Below, piece after piece: positions 10,336 to 19,071 of a stretch of DNA of 64,000 nucleotides. This DNA comes from Gallibacterium genomosp. 3. Its GTDB lineage: Bacteria; Pseudomonadota; Gammaproteobacteria; Enterobacterales; Pasteurellaceae. The translations under genes were made by a program, and so were the position numbers. The notes beneath the pieces are model-generated. The model was not told the DNA's origin, made no database searches, and saw only the letters and a list, made by a program, of their open reading frames with translations. Within the stretch, counting starts at the first letter, position 1. Every line of letters starts with the position of its first letter. The stretch covers positions 1 through 64,000 of the forward strand of contig NZ_JTJR01000050.1 in assembly GCF_001678475.1 (NCBI RefSeq), written 5' to 3'.

Positions 10336-10413
10336 CATCCTCGTGCGATGAACCTATCTGAAAGTAGAGATTGATAAATTTCGCTAATATTAATACAGGA
10401 AAAGGAGTGAATT

Positions 10414-10602
10414 ATGTTAATTCTAACTCGAAAAATGGATGAGAAATTATTAATCGGTGATGATATTACAATCAGTGTGTTAGAGATACGAGGCAATCAA
10501 GTCAAAATTGGCGTTGATGCACCAAAGGATGTTGCTATTTATCGTGAAGAGATTTATCACAAGGTAAAAGAAGCGAAACTAAAAGAGCAAGACAAAGAAT
10601 AA
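10414..10602 (+). CDS. csrA: Carbon storage regulator CsrA
   Basis: A 62-aa RNA-binding post-transcriptional regulator that binds GGA motifs in mRNA leaders. The N-terminal [18 protein letters not shown] and the [16 protein letters not shown] block match E. coli CsrA, including the RNA-binding Arg44 region. AAAAGGAGTGAATT precedes the ATG. It lies between alaS and cpsG, all on the plus strand, and probably has its own promoter in the interval. Confidence 0.97.
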   Translation: MLILTRKMDEKLLIGDDITISVLEIRGNQVKIGVDAPKDVAIYREEIYHKVKEAKLKEQDKE

Positions 10603-10629
10603 TTTTGACAATATAAAATGAGGTACAAC

Positions 10630-11994
10630 ATGGAGAAAATAACCTGCTTTAAAGCCTATGATATTCGAGGAAAATTAGGCGAAGAGTTAAATGCAGATAT
10701 AGCTTATCGAATCGGACGTGCTTTTGGGCAATTTTTAAAACCGAAAAGTATTGTTGTTGGTGGAGATGTTCGCCTGACAAGTAAAGAGCTAAAGAGTGCT
10801 GTAACAAATGGATTATTAGACTCAGGAGTAGATGTTATTGATCTTGGGCAAACTGGGACAGAAGAGATCTATTTTGCAACCTCATTTTTAAAAACCGATG
10901 GCGGAATCGAGGTTACAGCAAGCCATAATCCAATGGATTATAATGGTTTGAAACTTGTACGTGAGGGTTCTCGTCCAATTAGTAGTGATACAGGTTTAAA
11001 AGATATTCAGCGTTTAGCTGAGGAAAATAATTTCCCTGAAGTTACCAAACGTGGTGAATATAAACAAATTTCAGTCGTGGATGACTATGTAGCGCATCTT
11101 CTTTCTTATATTGATTTAAGTAAGTTAAAACCATTAAAGTTAGTGATTAACTCAGGTAATGGTGCCGCTGGTCCAATTATTGATAAGATTGAAGCGGTAT
11201 TTAAACAAAAACAAGTACCAGTAGAATTTATTAAAGTTCATAATGATCCTGATGGTACTTTCCCTCATGGTATTCCTAACCCACTTTTACATGAAAATCG
11301 CCAAGACACTATTGATGCTGTTTTAAAACATAAAGCAGATATGGGCGTAGCATTTGATGGTGACTTTGACCGTTGTTTCCTTTTTGATGAAAAAGGAGAA
11401 TTCATCGAAGGTTACTATATCGTAGGCCTATTATCTCAAGCATTCTTACAAAAAATGCCTGGTGCCAAAATTATCTATGATCCACGTTTAATCTGGAATA
11501 CAGAAAAAATTGTAGCAGAGAATGGCGGTGAAGCAGTAATGTCTAAATCTGGCCACTCTTTCATTAAAGAAAAAATGCGTAGTGTAGATGCGGTTTATGG
11601 TGGAGAGATGAGTGCGCACCACTATTTCCGTGATTTCTTCTATTGTGATAGTGGTATGATTCCGTGGTTATTAGTGACAGAGTTACTCTGCACAACAGGA
11701 AAAACCTTAGGTGAGTTAGTGGGTAATAGTGTAGAAACTTTCCCATCACCAGGTGAAATCAATAGTAAATTGGCAGATGCGAAAGTTGCCATTGAACGAG
11801 TGAAAAATGCTTATGCACCAGGAGCAGTAAGTGTGAATGATTTAGATGGTATAAGCATTGAATACCCAGATTGGCGTTTCAATTTGCGTTCTTCTAATAC
11901 AGAACCTGTTGTACGTTTGAACTTAGAAACTCGTGGTAATAAAGCATTAATGGAAGAAAAAACAGCCGAAGTTTTAGCTTTGTTACGTCAGTAA
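10630..11994 (+). CDS. cpsG: Phosphomannomutase (CpsG/ManB type)
   Basis: Interconverts mannose 6-phosphate and mannose 1-phosphate, or the glucose equivalents, for nucleotide-sugar and surface polysaccharide synthesis. It has 454 aa from the ATG at 10630, which GAGGTACAAC precedes; an upstream in-frame ATG at 10618 has no ribosome site. The active-site phosphoserine loop is [11 protein letters not shown], the metal loop DGDFDRCF, the sugar loop [10 protein letters not shown], and the phosphate loop [11 protein letters not shown]. The sequence follows E. coli CpsG closely. galU comes next, after a terminator. Confidence 0.93.
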   Translation: MEKITCFKAYDIRGKLGEELNADIAYRIGRAFGQFLKPKSIVVGGDVRLTSKELKSAVTNGLLDSGVDVIDLGQTGTEEIYFATSFLKTDGGIEVTASHNPMDYNGLKLVREGSRPISSDTGLKDIQRLAEENNFPEVTKRGEYKQISVVDDYVAHLLSYIDLSKLKPLKLVINSGNGAAGPIIDKIEAVFKQKQVPVEFIKVHNDPDGTFPHGIPNPLLHENRQDTIDAVLKHKADMGVAFDGDFDRCFLFDEKGEFIEGYYIVGLLSQAFLQKMPGAKIIYDPRLIWNTEKIVAENGGEAVMSKSGHSFIKEKMRSVDAVYGGEMSAHHYFRDFFYCDSGMIPWLLVTELLCTTGKTLGELVGNSVETFPSPGEINSKLADAKVAIERVKNAYAPGAVSVNDLDGISIEYPDWRFNLRSSNTEPVVRLNLETRGNKALMEEKTAEVLALLRQ

Positions 11995-12021
11995 TCGATT
12001 TTCCCGAATGGGATAGGTAAG

Positions 12022-12045
12022 ATAACCGCACATTTGTGCGGTTAT
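12022..12045 (+). terminator. cpsG terminator
   Basis: A perfect 11-bp stem (12022-12032 with 12035-12045) is followed by TTGTATC. Confidence 0.75.
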
Positions 12046-12079
12046 TTGTATCTAGTAGTTGAAAATAAAAGGAAAAAGA

Positions 12080-12970
12080 ATGAAAGCAATTATCCCTGTT
12101 GCAGGTTTGGGAACAAGAATGTTGCCAGCGACCAAAGCAATTCCAAAAGAGATGCTAACTATTGCGGACAAACCATTAATCCAATATATCGTGAATGAGT
12201 GTGTGGCTGCAGGCATTAAAGAGATTGTTTTAGTAACACATTCTTCAAAAAATGCGATAGAGAACCATTTTGATACTTCGTTTGAATTAGAAACGATGTT
12301 AGAAAAACGGGTAAAACGTCAATTATTGGAAGAAGTTCGTTCAATTTGTCCTAAAGATGTGACTATTATGCATGTCCGTCAAGGATATGCGAAAGGATTA
12401 GGGCATGCGGTACTCTGTGGACGAGCATTAGTTGGTAACGAACCATTTGCGGTGGTTTTACCAGATGTGATTTTGGCTGAGTTTACTGCGGATCAGAAAA
12501 AAGATAATCTTGCGGCGATGATCAAGCGTTTTAATGAAACTAAAGCCAGCCAAATTATGGTAGCACCTGTGGCACAAGAAGATGTCTCTAGTTACGGTAT
12601 TGTGGATTGTGGTGATGTTGATTTAAATGCGAATGAAAATGCAGTAATTCATAATATTGTTGAAAAACCGAGTGTTGAAACTGCACCATCTAATTATGCT
12701 GTAGTTGGTCGTTATGTATTCTCAGCTGGAATTTGGGATCTGCTTGCAAGAACGCCTGTTGGGGTTGGTGATGAAATTCAGTTAACGGATGCTATCGATC
12801 TGTTAATTAAACAGGAAACAGTTGAAGCTTTTACGATGAAAGGTAGAACTTTTGACTGTGGTGATAAGATTGGTTATATGCAAGCATTCGTTGAGCATAG
12901 TTTACATCATCCAAAATTAGGTGATGAATTTAAACAATATCTTCTACAATTATCAAAAACGCTAAAATAA
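12080..12970 (+). CDS. galU: UTP-glucose-1-phosphate uridylyltransferase
   Basis: Makes UDP-glucose from UTP and glucose 1-phosphate for LOS/LPS and capsule synthesis. It has 296 aa from the ATG at 12080, behind AAAGGAAAAAGA; a TTG seven codons upstream is in frame but precedes that ribosome site. The nucleotidyltransferase signature is [18 protein letters not shown] (residues 9-26), and VVEKP-type [21 protein letters not shown] follows. With cpsG upstream it forms a sugar-nucleotide supply pair. Confidence 0.96.
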   Translation: MKAIIPVAGLGTRMLPATKAIPKEMLTIADKPLIQYIVNECVAAGIKEIVLVTHSSKNAIENHFDTSFELETMLEKRVKRQLLEEVRSICPKDVTIMHVRQGYAKGLGHAVLCGRALVGNEPFAVVLPDVILAEFTADQKKDNLAAMIKRFNETKASQIMVAPVAQEDVSSYGIVDCGDVDLNANENAVIHNIVEKPSVETAPSNYAVVGRYVFSAGIWDLLARTPVGVGDEIQLTDAIDLLIKQETVEAFTMKGRTFDCGDKIGYMQAFVEHSLHHPKLGDEFKQYLLQLSKTLK

Positions 12971-12982
12971 TCATCTCTTTTG

Positions 12983-13009
12983 AATAGGCTAAACTGAGTT
13001 TAGCCTATT
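12983..13009 (+). terminator. galU terminator
   Basis: An 11-bp stem (AATAGGCTAAA with TTTAGCCTATT) around loop CTGAG is followed by TTTTCTACC. Confidence 0.85.
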
Positions 13010-13072
13010 TTTCTACCTATTCCATAGTAAATTGTCATTAAAAAATTTCTACTAACGCTAATTTTATCTTTT

Positions 13073-13115
13073 TTATGTTCGTTTTTTGAGTTTTTAAACT
13101 CAAATTTGAACATAA
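13073..13115. promoter_or_regulatory. Candidate GlpR-type inverted half-sites upstream of glpT
   Basis: TATGTTCGTT (13074-13083) matches the E. coli GlpR half-site consensus WATKYTCGWW exactly. TTTGAACATA (13105-13114) is the facing half with one mismatch. Between them is a perfect 9-bp palindrome (13085-13093 with 13096-13104). The centre spacing of 31 bp is wider than the usual 20-bp operator, so this is a candidate only. Confidence 0.45.
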
Positions 13116-13138
13116 GAAAATAAAAAATCAAAATTCTT

Positions 13139-13154
13139 TGTGATAACGCTCACA
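13139..13154. promoter_or_regulatory. CRP-cAMP binding site upstream of glpT
   Basis: TGTGATAACGCTCACA is a perfect TGTGA-N6-TCACA site. A plausible -10 TATTTT at 13195-13200 would put the site near -61 relative to transcription start, a class I activation position. Confidence 0.75.
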
Positions 13155-13249
13155 AATAATAAATCATCTAGATAACAACCCTATGTTTTTGTGCTATTTT
13201 ACGCATGAAGTCTTTTGAGTCTTTATAATAAAAAATTGGAGGATTACTT

Positions 13250-14707
13250 ATGTTTGGTTTTTTGAAACCCGCTCCTGAGAAGCCAATGCTTCCAGAAGCA
13301 CAAATTGATCCAACGTATCGTCGGTTACGTTGGCAAGTATTTTTTGGTATTTTCTTTGGTTATGCAGCTTATTACTTTGTTCGTAGTAATTTTGATTTAG
13401 CTCAAAAAGGATTAATTGAAGCTGGAATGTATACTAAAACCGAACTTGGTATTATTGGGATTGCACCAGGTTTAGCATACGGTTTATCAAAATTCTTTAT
13501 GGCAGCTGTTTCTGACCGTTCTAATCCAAAAATGTTCTTACCATTTGGTTTGGCGCTTTCTGGGTTATGTATGACCCTAATGGGATTAATTCCATGGGCA
13601 ACATCTGGCATTTTAATTATGTTCGTGATTTTGTTTATCAATGGTTGGTTCCAAGGTATGGGATGGCCTCCTTGTGGCCGTACTATGGTGCATTGGTGGT
13701 CAAAGAAAGAACGTGGAACAATCGTTTCTATTTGGAATACTGCACATAACTTAGGTGGTATGATGCCAGCTGTATTAGTCGGTATTGCAAGTTCAATTTA
13801 TGCAGCAAATCACCCTGAAGTGGCGAAAGTGACTTTTGCCCATGTATGGCAAGAAGCATTGTATTATCCAGGTATTGCCGCAATGGTTGCAGCTGTCATT
13901 ATTTTCTTTGTTATGAAAGATACCCCTCAATCCTGTGGTTTACCACCAATTGAGAAATATAAAAATGACTATCCTGAAGATTATGATGAAAAAACTTATG
14001 AACATAATCTTAGTACTAAAGATATCTTCATTACTTATGTATTGAAAAACCGTTTACTTTGGTACATTGCGATTGCGAACGTATTTGTGTATCTCATTCG
14101 TTACGGTATTTTGAAATGGTCTCCAGTTTACCTCGGTGAAGTGAAACACTTTGATATCAAAGGTACAGCGTCAGCGTATGCAATTTATGAGTTTGCGGCG
14201 ATTCCAGGTACATTACTTTGTGGTTGGGTATCTGACAAAGTGTTTAAAGGTAAACGTGGTTTAACTGGTTTTGTGTTTATGGTGTTAGTGACGATTGCTG
14301 TTGTTGTTTTCTGGTTAAACCCAGCAACACCACAAGAAGAGTTAGCACAATATGCAAACTTACCATGGTATAAAAATCCATATCAATTAACAGATTTTAT
14401 TCTTATGACAACTATTGGGTTCCTTATCTATGGTCCTGTTATGTTAATCGGTTTACATGCACTTGAATTAGCACCGAAAAAAGCAGCAGGTACTTCTGCA
14501 GGCTTTACCGGCTTATTCGGATATCTTGGTGGTACAGTAGCTGCAAGTGCGGTTGTTGGTTGGGCATCTGATACTTATGGCTGGGATGGCGGTTTCTACG
14601 TTATGGTAGGTGGCTCAGTATTAGCCTGTGTATTAATGTTAATCACTATGATGGAAGAAGGTAAACATAAAGCGAAAATTGCTCGAGAAGATCGTTACGG
14701 TAATTAA
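13250..14707 (+). CDS. glpT: Glycerol-3-phosphate:phosphate antiporter
   Basis: Inner-membrane MFS transporter of 485 aa that takes up sn-glycerol 3-phosphate in exchange for phosphate. It has twelve membrane segments with the family motif [25 protein letters not shown] in the first half. [26 protein letters not shown] at the N-terminus is typical of GlpT/UhpT. A strong TTGGAGGATTACTT precedes the ATG. The upstream region carries a perfect CRP site and GlpR-like half-sites. glpQ follows after an internal terminator, so transport and diester hydrolysis are linked. Confidence 0.96.
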   Translation: MFGFLKPAPEKPMLPEAQIDPTYRRLRWQVFFGIFFGYAAYYFVRSNFDLAQKGLIEAGMYTKTELGIIGIAPGLAYGLSKFFMAAVSDRSNPKMFLPFGLALSGLCMTLMGLIPWATSGILIMFVILFINGWFQGMGWPPCGRTMVHWWSKKERGTIVSIWNTAHNLGGMMPAVLVGIASSIYAANHPEVAKVTFAHVWQEALYYPGIAAMVAAVIIFFVMKDTPQSCGLPPIEKYKNDYPEDYDEKTYEHNLSTKDIFITYVLKNRLLWYIAIANVFVYLIRYGILKWSPVYLGEVKHFDIKGTASAYAIYEFAAIPGTLLCGWVSDKVFKGKRGLTGFVFMVLVTIAVVVFWLNPATPQEELAQYANLPWYKNPYQLTDFILMTTIGFLIYGPVMLIGLHALELAPKKAAGTSAGFTGLFGYLGGTVAASAVVGWASDTYGWDGGFYVMVGGSVLACVLMLITMMEEGKHKAKIAREDRYGN

Positions 14708-14717
14708 TTTCTAATAG

Positions 14718-14745
14718 AGGCGATAACTAGTTTATCGCCTTTTTT
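14718..14745 (+). terminator. Terminator between glpT and glpQ
   Basis: A 9-bp stem (14718-14726 with 14732-14740) is followed by TTTTTGTATC. glpQ starts only 30 bp later, so this probably reduces rather than blocks readthrough. Confidence 0.75.
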
Positions 14746-14771
14746 GTATCTAAAATATAAAGGAGAAAATG

Positions 14772-15869
14772 ATGAAATTAGCAAACCTTGTTATTGCTTT
14801 AATTGGGGCTGGCGTGCTGAGTGGTTGTGCAACTCAATCTGCAATGGAAAAAAACAATATGTGTGATGAAAAATTGGTGATTGCTCATCGTGGAGCAAGT
14901 GGTTATATCCCTGAGCATACTTTAGAATCTAAAGCGTTAGCTTTTGGGCAACAAGCAGATTACTTAGAACAAGATTTGGTGATGACTAAAGATAATCATT
15001 TAGTGGTGATTCATGATCATTTCTTAGATGGCTTAACTGATGTAGCACAAAAATTTCCAAAACGTCATCGTAAGGATGGCAAGTATTATGTAATGGATTT
15101 CACTTTAGCTGAAATTAAAAGTCTGAATATGACTGAAAATTTTAAAACAGAAAATGGTAAGCAAGTCCAAGTGTATCCAGATCGTTTCCCTATGTGGAAA
15201 TCTAATTTTAAAATCCATACCTTTGAAGAAGAAATTGAGTTTATTCAAGGGCTAGAGAAATCAACAGGTAAAAAAATTGGTATCTATCCAGAAATTAAAG
15301 CACCATGGTTACACCATCAAGAGGGTAAAGATATTGCTTTAGCAACATTAAAGGTATTGAAGAAATATGGTTATACCAGTAAAAATGATCGTGTTTACCT
15401 GCAAACCTTTGATTTTAATGAGTTAAAACGAATTAAGACAGAGCTAGAGCCAAAATTGGGTATGGATCTTAAATTAGTACAATTAATTGCTTATACCGAT
15501 TGGCATGAAACAGAAGAAAAAAATGCGCAAGGTAAATGGGTAAATTATAGTTATGACTGGATGTTTAAACTGGGTGCAATGGCGGAAGTTGCTAAATATG
15601 CGGATGGAGTTGGACCAGGTTGGTATATGTTAGTTGATGATGAGAAATCAACATTAGGTAATATTAAATATACCCCGATGGTACAAGATATTGCTAAACA
15701 GAAATTAGAGTTACATCCTTATACTGTACGTAAGGACGCATTGCCTAAATATATGAAAGATGTCAATGAAATGTATGATGCGTTATATAACAAAGCAGGG
15801 GCAACAGGATTATTTACCGATTTTCCTGATTTAGCAGTTAAATTCTTAGAAACTCAATGTAAAAAATAG
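14772..15869 (+). CDS. glpQ: Glycerophosphodiester phosphodiesterase, protein D-like lipoprotein
   Basis: Hydrolyses glycerophosphodiesters such as glycerophosphocholine to glycerol 3-phosphate plus alcohol. The second of two adjacent ATGs (14772) has better spacing from GGAG than 14769. Residues 1-20 form a lipoprotein signal with lipobox LSGC, so the protein is lipid-anchored rather than freely periplasmic. IAHRGASGYIPEHTLESKALAF gives the catalytic His and Glu; EQDLVMTKDNHLVVIHDHFLDGLTDV and IYPEIKAPW follow. Length (365 aa) and sequence track H. influenzae protein D (Hpd). It feeds GlpT with its product. Confidence 0.95.
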   Translation: MKLANLVIALIGAGVLSGCATQSAMEKNNMCDEKLVIAHRGASGYIPEHTLESKALAFGQQADYLEQDLVMTKDNHLVVIHDHFLDGLTDVAQKFPKRHRKDGKYYVMDFTLAEIKSLNMTENFKTENGKQVQVYPDRFPMWKSNFKIHTFEEEIEFIQGLEKSTGKKIGIYPEIKAPWLHHQEGKDIALATLKVLKKYGYTSKNDRVYLQTFDFNELKRIKTELEPKLGMDLKLVQLIAYTDWHETEEKNAQGKWVNYSYDWMFKLGAMAEVAKYADGVGPGWYMLVDDEKSTLGNIKYTPMVQDIAKQKLELHPYTVRKDALPKYMKDVNEMYDALYNKAGATGLFTDFPDLAVKFLETQCKK

Positions 15870-15882
15870 TTCTTTTTTATTA

Positions 15883-15911
15883 CTACCCAATATTGTTTGA
15901 ATATTGGGTAG
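15883..15911 (+). terminator. glpQ terminator
   Basis: A perfect 12-bp stem (15883-15894 with 15900-15911) around GTTTG. The following ATTTCG is a weak U tract. Confidence 0.65.
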
Positions 15912-16115
15912 ATTTCGATCACATTTTTAATAAAATTCCCATCAATTCTTATCTAATTATGCAAAGATCTGATATTGTTTTGCTATCAGCTAGATAATTG
16001 ATAAATCGTTTTATCTAGAATTAAATAAATTCCTTTGTAAGCTTGTTGGCGATTAAGGAATTAATCTCTGAACTTACTCCACTAAGCTCATAACGTTCCA
16101 ATAATTGGTGATTGT

Positions 16116-17249
16116 ATGAAAGAATTATTTCGAGCAAATCTTTATGTTGCAGACTGCGATAGTGTTAACTCTACTTATGATAATGCACATTACACGAGAC
16201 GTTTTAAATCAGGTATTTTGATGGCAAAAAGTATTGGAATGAATCCGAATATGATTTTTGACAGTCAAGGGTTTGAAATGGTTATTTCAGATCCTAAAGT
16301 GAAAAAATTTTTTGCAAAAAAAGTCAAAGAGAAAGAGAAGGAAGGTTTAGAGTATTGTATTAATGTTCATATTTATAATAATTTTATTGAAGATGGATAT
16401 TTTGACTTTAATGCCAAAGAGAATCCTTTTGAAAGATATTATCATGAGAAATTAAGAGAACATTATTTGTTTAGTTCATATCATTTAACTAAGCAAGAAA
16501 TAGAAAAAGATAGTTTAATGCAAGAAAAAATTGCTCAGAAACTTACTGCATTAAATGAGTTTGTTCAATATATTTATCAAGAAACAGGAAATAATATTTT
16601 TAAAATAAGGAATGATAATGCTGTTTTAGATTTAAGATCATTATTATTAAATAGATCGACATATATGCTGACTGATATTAGTAAATTTTCAGAAATGGAT
16701 GAAAATTTCAAAAAAATATATATTGATTCATTACAACAATTTAAAGAATTAATTGAAGGTAATATTGATATTAAGAGTCGATCACAGGTGTATCATTTGT
16801 TGGAAACTATGTTGGCACGAGAGTTTTCTGAACATTCAGTGATTTTGAAAGAAAAATTAAAAACAGATATTATAGATATTTCCTATAATAGTTCTTTTAT
16901 CAAAGAAGGCGAAATTTTTCGATATAAAAGTATCGATGCATTAGATATTGTATATGAAAAATTATTTGATTCTTATGCTGATAGTGGGATATTAATAACA
17001 GCTTATAATTTATATAAAACAATTAAAAAAATTAAATCAAAAATTGAGATCTTAGACTTAGTGTCGAATCCTGCAGGTATTGTAAATTATCTTGTTGATG
17101 AACTATTAAATGAAGCGAGTGATAGAGGTGTGAGTGCTGCACATAAAGCAATATCTTATCTTTTACCAAAGACAAGGTTACTTGGTGTAGCAGAGTCTAA
17201 GAATTTATTAATAGGAGTAAAGGCAAGTGTTAAAGACAATAAAAATTAA
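16116..17249 (+). CDS. Unrecognised 377-aa protein, first gene of a Nudix module
   Basis: I do not recognise this protein. It is soluble, Lys/Glu/Ile-rich and mostly helical in appearance, with no signal peptide or membrane segment. The N-terminus (RANLYVADCDSVNSTYDNAHYTRRF, then MIFDSQGFEMVISD) has an acidic, folded-enzyme look with DCDS and FDSQG. The middle (about 150-300) is charged helix, and the C-terminal 80 residues are Ala/Leu-rich. Only a weak GGTGATT precedes the ATG. Its codons are visibly more A/T-rich than those of glpQ or comEA, suggesting horizontal acquisition. The Nudix gene overlaps its last 23 bases. Confidence 0.75.
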   Translation: MKELFRANLYVADCDSVNSTYDNAHYTRRFKSGILMAKSIGMNPNMIFDSQGFEMVISDPKVKKFFAKKVKEKEKEGLEYCINVHIYNNFIEDGYFDFNAKENPFERYYHEKLREHYLFSSYHLTKQEIEKDSLMQEKIAQKLTALNEFVQYIYQETGNNIFKIRNDNAVLDLRSLLLNRSTYMLTDISKFSEMDENFKKIYIDSLQQFKELIEGNIDIKSRSQVYHLLETMLAREFSEHSVILKEKLKTDIIDISYNSSFIKEGEIFRYKSIDALDIVYEKLFDSYADSGILITAYNLYKTIKKIKSKIEILDLVSNPAGIVNYLVDELLNEASDRGVSAAHKAISYLLPKTRLLGVAESKNLLIGVKASVKDNKN

Positions 17250-17778
17250 TACGATATTTAAAAATAAATACTTAGAATTGCAAAATAATAATGTCATAGA
17301 GGAAACAACAAATAAATCTTTTGAACATCTTCGTTTAATCGAAAAAGAAACAATTTATCCTGGTGCAGTCGCTATTTGTAAATTTGAAGATAAATTATTA
17401 TTAATTAATAACTATCGTTATGGGATTGCTCGAATGAGTCTGGAGTTTCCTAGAGGTTATGTTGAACAAGGAGAAACTTTGGAAGCGTGTGCGATTAGAG
17501 AATTATTTGAAGAAACAGGCATTACATTTAATCCTGAAATTGATTCAATCAAAAGGTTAGGTGAAATTGCAGTAAGCTCTTCTATTATGGCAACAATGAC
17601 ACCATTTTATTTAATTGAACTTAAGCAGTCCTTGCCAGAAATTCATTTGCAATCCGAGGAAAATATAGAAGATTTTAGATGGGAAACTATTGATAATATT
17701 ATTAAATTGATTAAAGAAGGTGCGATTATTGATAGCTTTACTGTTTGTGGTATAGGTTTCTGCTTGTTATCTAATTAG
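17227..17778 (+). CDS. Nudix hydrolase (ADP-ribose pyrophosphatase-like)
   Basis: A 183-aa protein starting at GTG 17227 inside the end of the preceding gene, with AGGAG nine bases upstream, so translation is coupled. The Nudix box is complete: G77, E83, R91-E92, E95-E96, G98, matching G-x5-E-x7-R-E-U-x-E-E-x-G-U. The upstream block NYRYGIARMSLEFPRGYVEQGE resembles ADP-ribose/ADP-sugar pyrophosphatases, which split NDP-X to NMP and phospho-X. Substrate is not certain. It shares the AT-rich composition of its partner. Confidence 0.85.
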   Translation: MLKTIKINTIFKNKYLELQNNNVIEETTNKSFEHLRLIEKETIYPGAVAICKFEDKLLLINNYRYGIARMSLEFPRGYVEQGETLEACAIRELFEETGITFNPEIDSIKRLGEIAVSSSIMATMTPFYLIELKQSLPEIHLQSEENIEDFRWETIDNIIKLIKEGAIIDSFTVCGIGFCLLSN

Positions 17779-17799
17779 CATTTAGGTTTCGCAGGGCGA

Positions 17800-17960
17800 C
17801 TTCATTTTATTCGCAAGCAAGCTTGCTCACCCTAACGGGCCGTTGCAAGCAACGTTCAAAAAGCTATCGCTTTTTGTCATTGCTCGTACAAAGAAAATGA
17901 AGCAAAAGACAACGCAAAGCGTTGAATGTTGCTGAAAGCAACAGCCTGAAGGCTGAGTGA
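17800..17960. repeat. Chain of short hairpins downstream of the Nudix gene
   Basis: Noncoding stretch in which almost every base lies in a small palindrome: 17817-17826 (GCAAGCTTGC), 17841-17854 (CGTTGC/GCAACG), 17857-17876 (CAAAAAGC/GCTTTTTG), 17910-17924 (CAACGC/GCGTTG), 17927-17943 (TGTTGCT/AGCAACA) and 17943-17954 (AGCC/GGCT). An outer pair, CTTCATTTT (17800-17808) with AAAATGAAG (17894-17902), encloses the first three. It is more GC-rich than the genes before it. It could be an intergenic repeat element or a structured RNA. Confidence 0.6.
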
Positions 17961-17974
17961 AGCGAATAAACACG

Positions 17975-18111
17975 CCCTCACTCACTTGCTATTCCTCATT
18001 CCAATAAGATTTTCCGGGCGGCAAAAAACAGAGATTTTTCTCACTCCGTTCGAAAAAAGATCACTTTTTTTGCCTAAAAATCTTATTTGCATTCGGGCAA
18101 GTGTGAGAGGG
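17975..18111. repeat. Large nested stem-loop, possible noncoding element
   Basis: Three nested arm pairs: 17975-17989 with 18097-18111 (13 of 15 paired), 18003-18013 with about 18077-18087 (AATAAGATTTT with AAAATCTTATT), and 18020-18028 with about 18066-18074 (GGCAAAAAA with TTTTTTGCC). Together they fold about 137 bp into one long imperfect hairpin with a roughly 37-nt tip. I see no protein frame. It could be a MITE-like unit, a repeat, or a structured transcript. Confidence 0.6.
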
Positions 18112-18202
18112 AACCCATTAAACATTTATTAAGATTTGTGCATAAATTTAGGTTTGCCAGTAGCTTGAGTTCAATATGTAACACAATTTAATTAAATTTA
18201 TT

Positions 18203-18224
18203 TTTTGCGATCTCACTTCCATTT
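18203..18224 (+). promoter_or_regulatory. Candidate CRP-S (competence) site upstream of comEA
   Basis: TTTTGCGATCT matches the left half of the Pasteurellaceae CRP-S competence motif (TTTTGCGATC...). The right half is poor. Location about 100 bp before a competence gene supports Sxy/CRP control. Confidence 0.5.
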
Positions 18225-18320
18225 TCTATACCTCAACATAGATTCAGTTTTGACTCTTTTACACAATGACTCTCGTCATAATGCTATGACATTCTATGGT
18301 TATTTATTGATGAGGTATTT

Positions 18321-18641
18321 ATGAAATTAAAACATCTTCTATTTATGATTTGTGGTTCTTTGTCTGTGTTATTTACCCCTTTTTCGATGGCAACAACAGA
18401 GGCGACTGACCAAACACAAGTTGAAGCGACGGTAGTACAAAGCGATAAGGTGAATTTAAATACTGCGACGGCTGAACAGTTACAGAAAGGATTGGTTGGC
18501 ATTGGTGCTAAAAAAGCACAAGCTATTGTTGAGTATCGCGATCAGCATGGGCCGTTTGTAGCCTTAGAACAGCTTACAGAAGTAAAAGGAATTGGCAGTG
18601 CAATTTTTGAGAAAAATAAGGGGAGAATGACGATTGAGTAA
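18321..18641 (+). CDS. comEA: ComEA-family DNA-binding competence protein
   Basis: A 106-aa exported protein with a signal peptide (residues 1-24, ending FSMA) and one helix-hairpin-helix domain: VNLNTATAEQLQ, LVGIGAKKAQAIVEYRDQHGPF, LTEVKGIGSAIFEKNK. It corresponds to the ComE1/ComEA proteins of Pasteurellaceae, which bind incoming double-stranded DNA in the periplasm during transformation. GATGAGGTATTT precedes the ATG. It is a single gene with a strong bidirectional terminator shared with fis. Confidence 0.9.
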   Translation: MKLKHLLFMICGSLSVLFTPFSMATTEATDQTQVEATVVQSDKVNLNTATAEQLQKGLVGIGAKKAQAIVEYRDQHGPFVALEQLTEVKGIGSAIFEKNKGRMTIE

Positions 18642-18685
18642 GATAAATAGACAAACACAATAATTGATTAGCAGTGTAAAAAAAT

Positions 18686-18715
18686 AGCTCCCAAATTAAG
18701 GACAATTTGGGAGCT
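18686..18715. terminator. Bidirectional terminator of comEA and fis
   Basis: A perfect 12-bp stem (18686-18697 with 18704-18715) has TTTTTG on the plus side and ATTTTTTTAC on the minus side. Confidence 0.9.
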
Positions 18716-18747
18716 TTTTGATTCTATTGTAAAAGGTCAGTATTTAA

Positions 18748-19044
18748 TCAGCCCATACCGTATTTTTTTAATTTTTTACGTAATGTACCGCGGTTAATGC
18801 CTAACATAGTTGCAGCACGAGTTTGATTACCACGGGTATATTGCATAACCATATCCAACATTGGATGCTCAACTTCTGCTAATACTAATTCATAGAGATC
18901 ATTCACATCTTGTCCATTTAGTTGTGCTAAATAGTTTTTTAATGCTTGTTTTACAGAATCACGTAATGGTTTATTAGTTACTTGAGCTTGAGCATTTAAC
19001 GTTGATACAGTTAAAGCTTCGGCAGTGCTACGTTGTTCGAACAT
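18748..19044 (-). CDS. fis: Nucleoid protein / factor for inversion stimulation Fis
   Basis: A 98-aa nucleoid protein and growth-phase regulator. The C-terminal helix-turn-helix ([33 protein letters not shown]) is essentially that of E. coli Fis; the N-terminal half is more variable, as expected. AAAGGGAAAAA precedes the ATG. It follows dusB with a 27-nt gap, the conserved dusB-fis operon, whose likely promoter is at 20142-20170. Confidence 0.97.
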   Translation of the reverse strand: MFEQRSTAEALTVSTLNAQAQVTNKPLRDSVKQALKNYLAQLNGQDVNDLYELVLAEVEHPMLDMVMQYTRGNQTRAATMLGINRGTLRKKLKKYGMG

Positions 19045-19071
19045 TTTTTCCCTTTATCTACTTTATTATGA

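Noticed and set aside
16116-17778. Prophage remnant
   Set aside because: No integrase, structural or lysis gene and no tRNA attachment site is visible; the pair is only an AT-rich island.
17800-18116. CRISPR array or rRNA fragment
   Set aside because: The hairpins have different sequences and no regular spacers, and nothing resembles ribosomal RNA.
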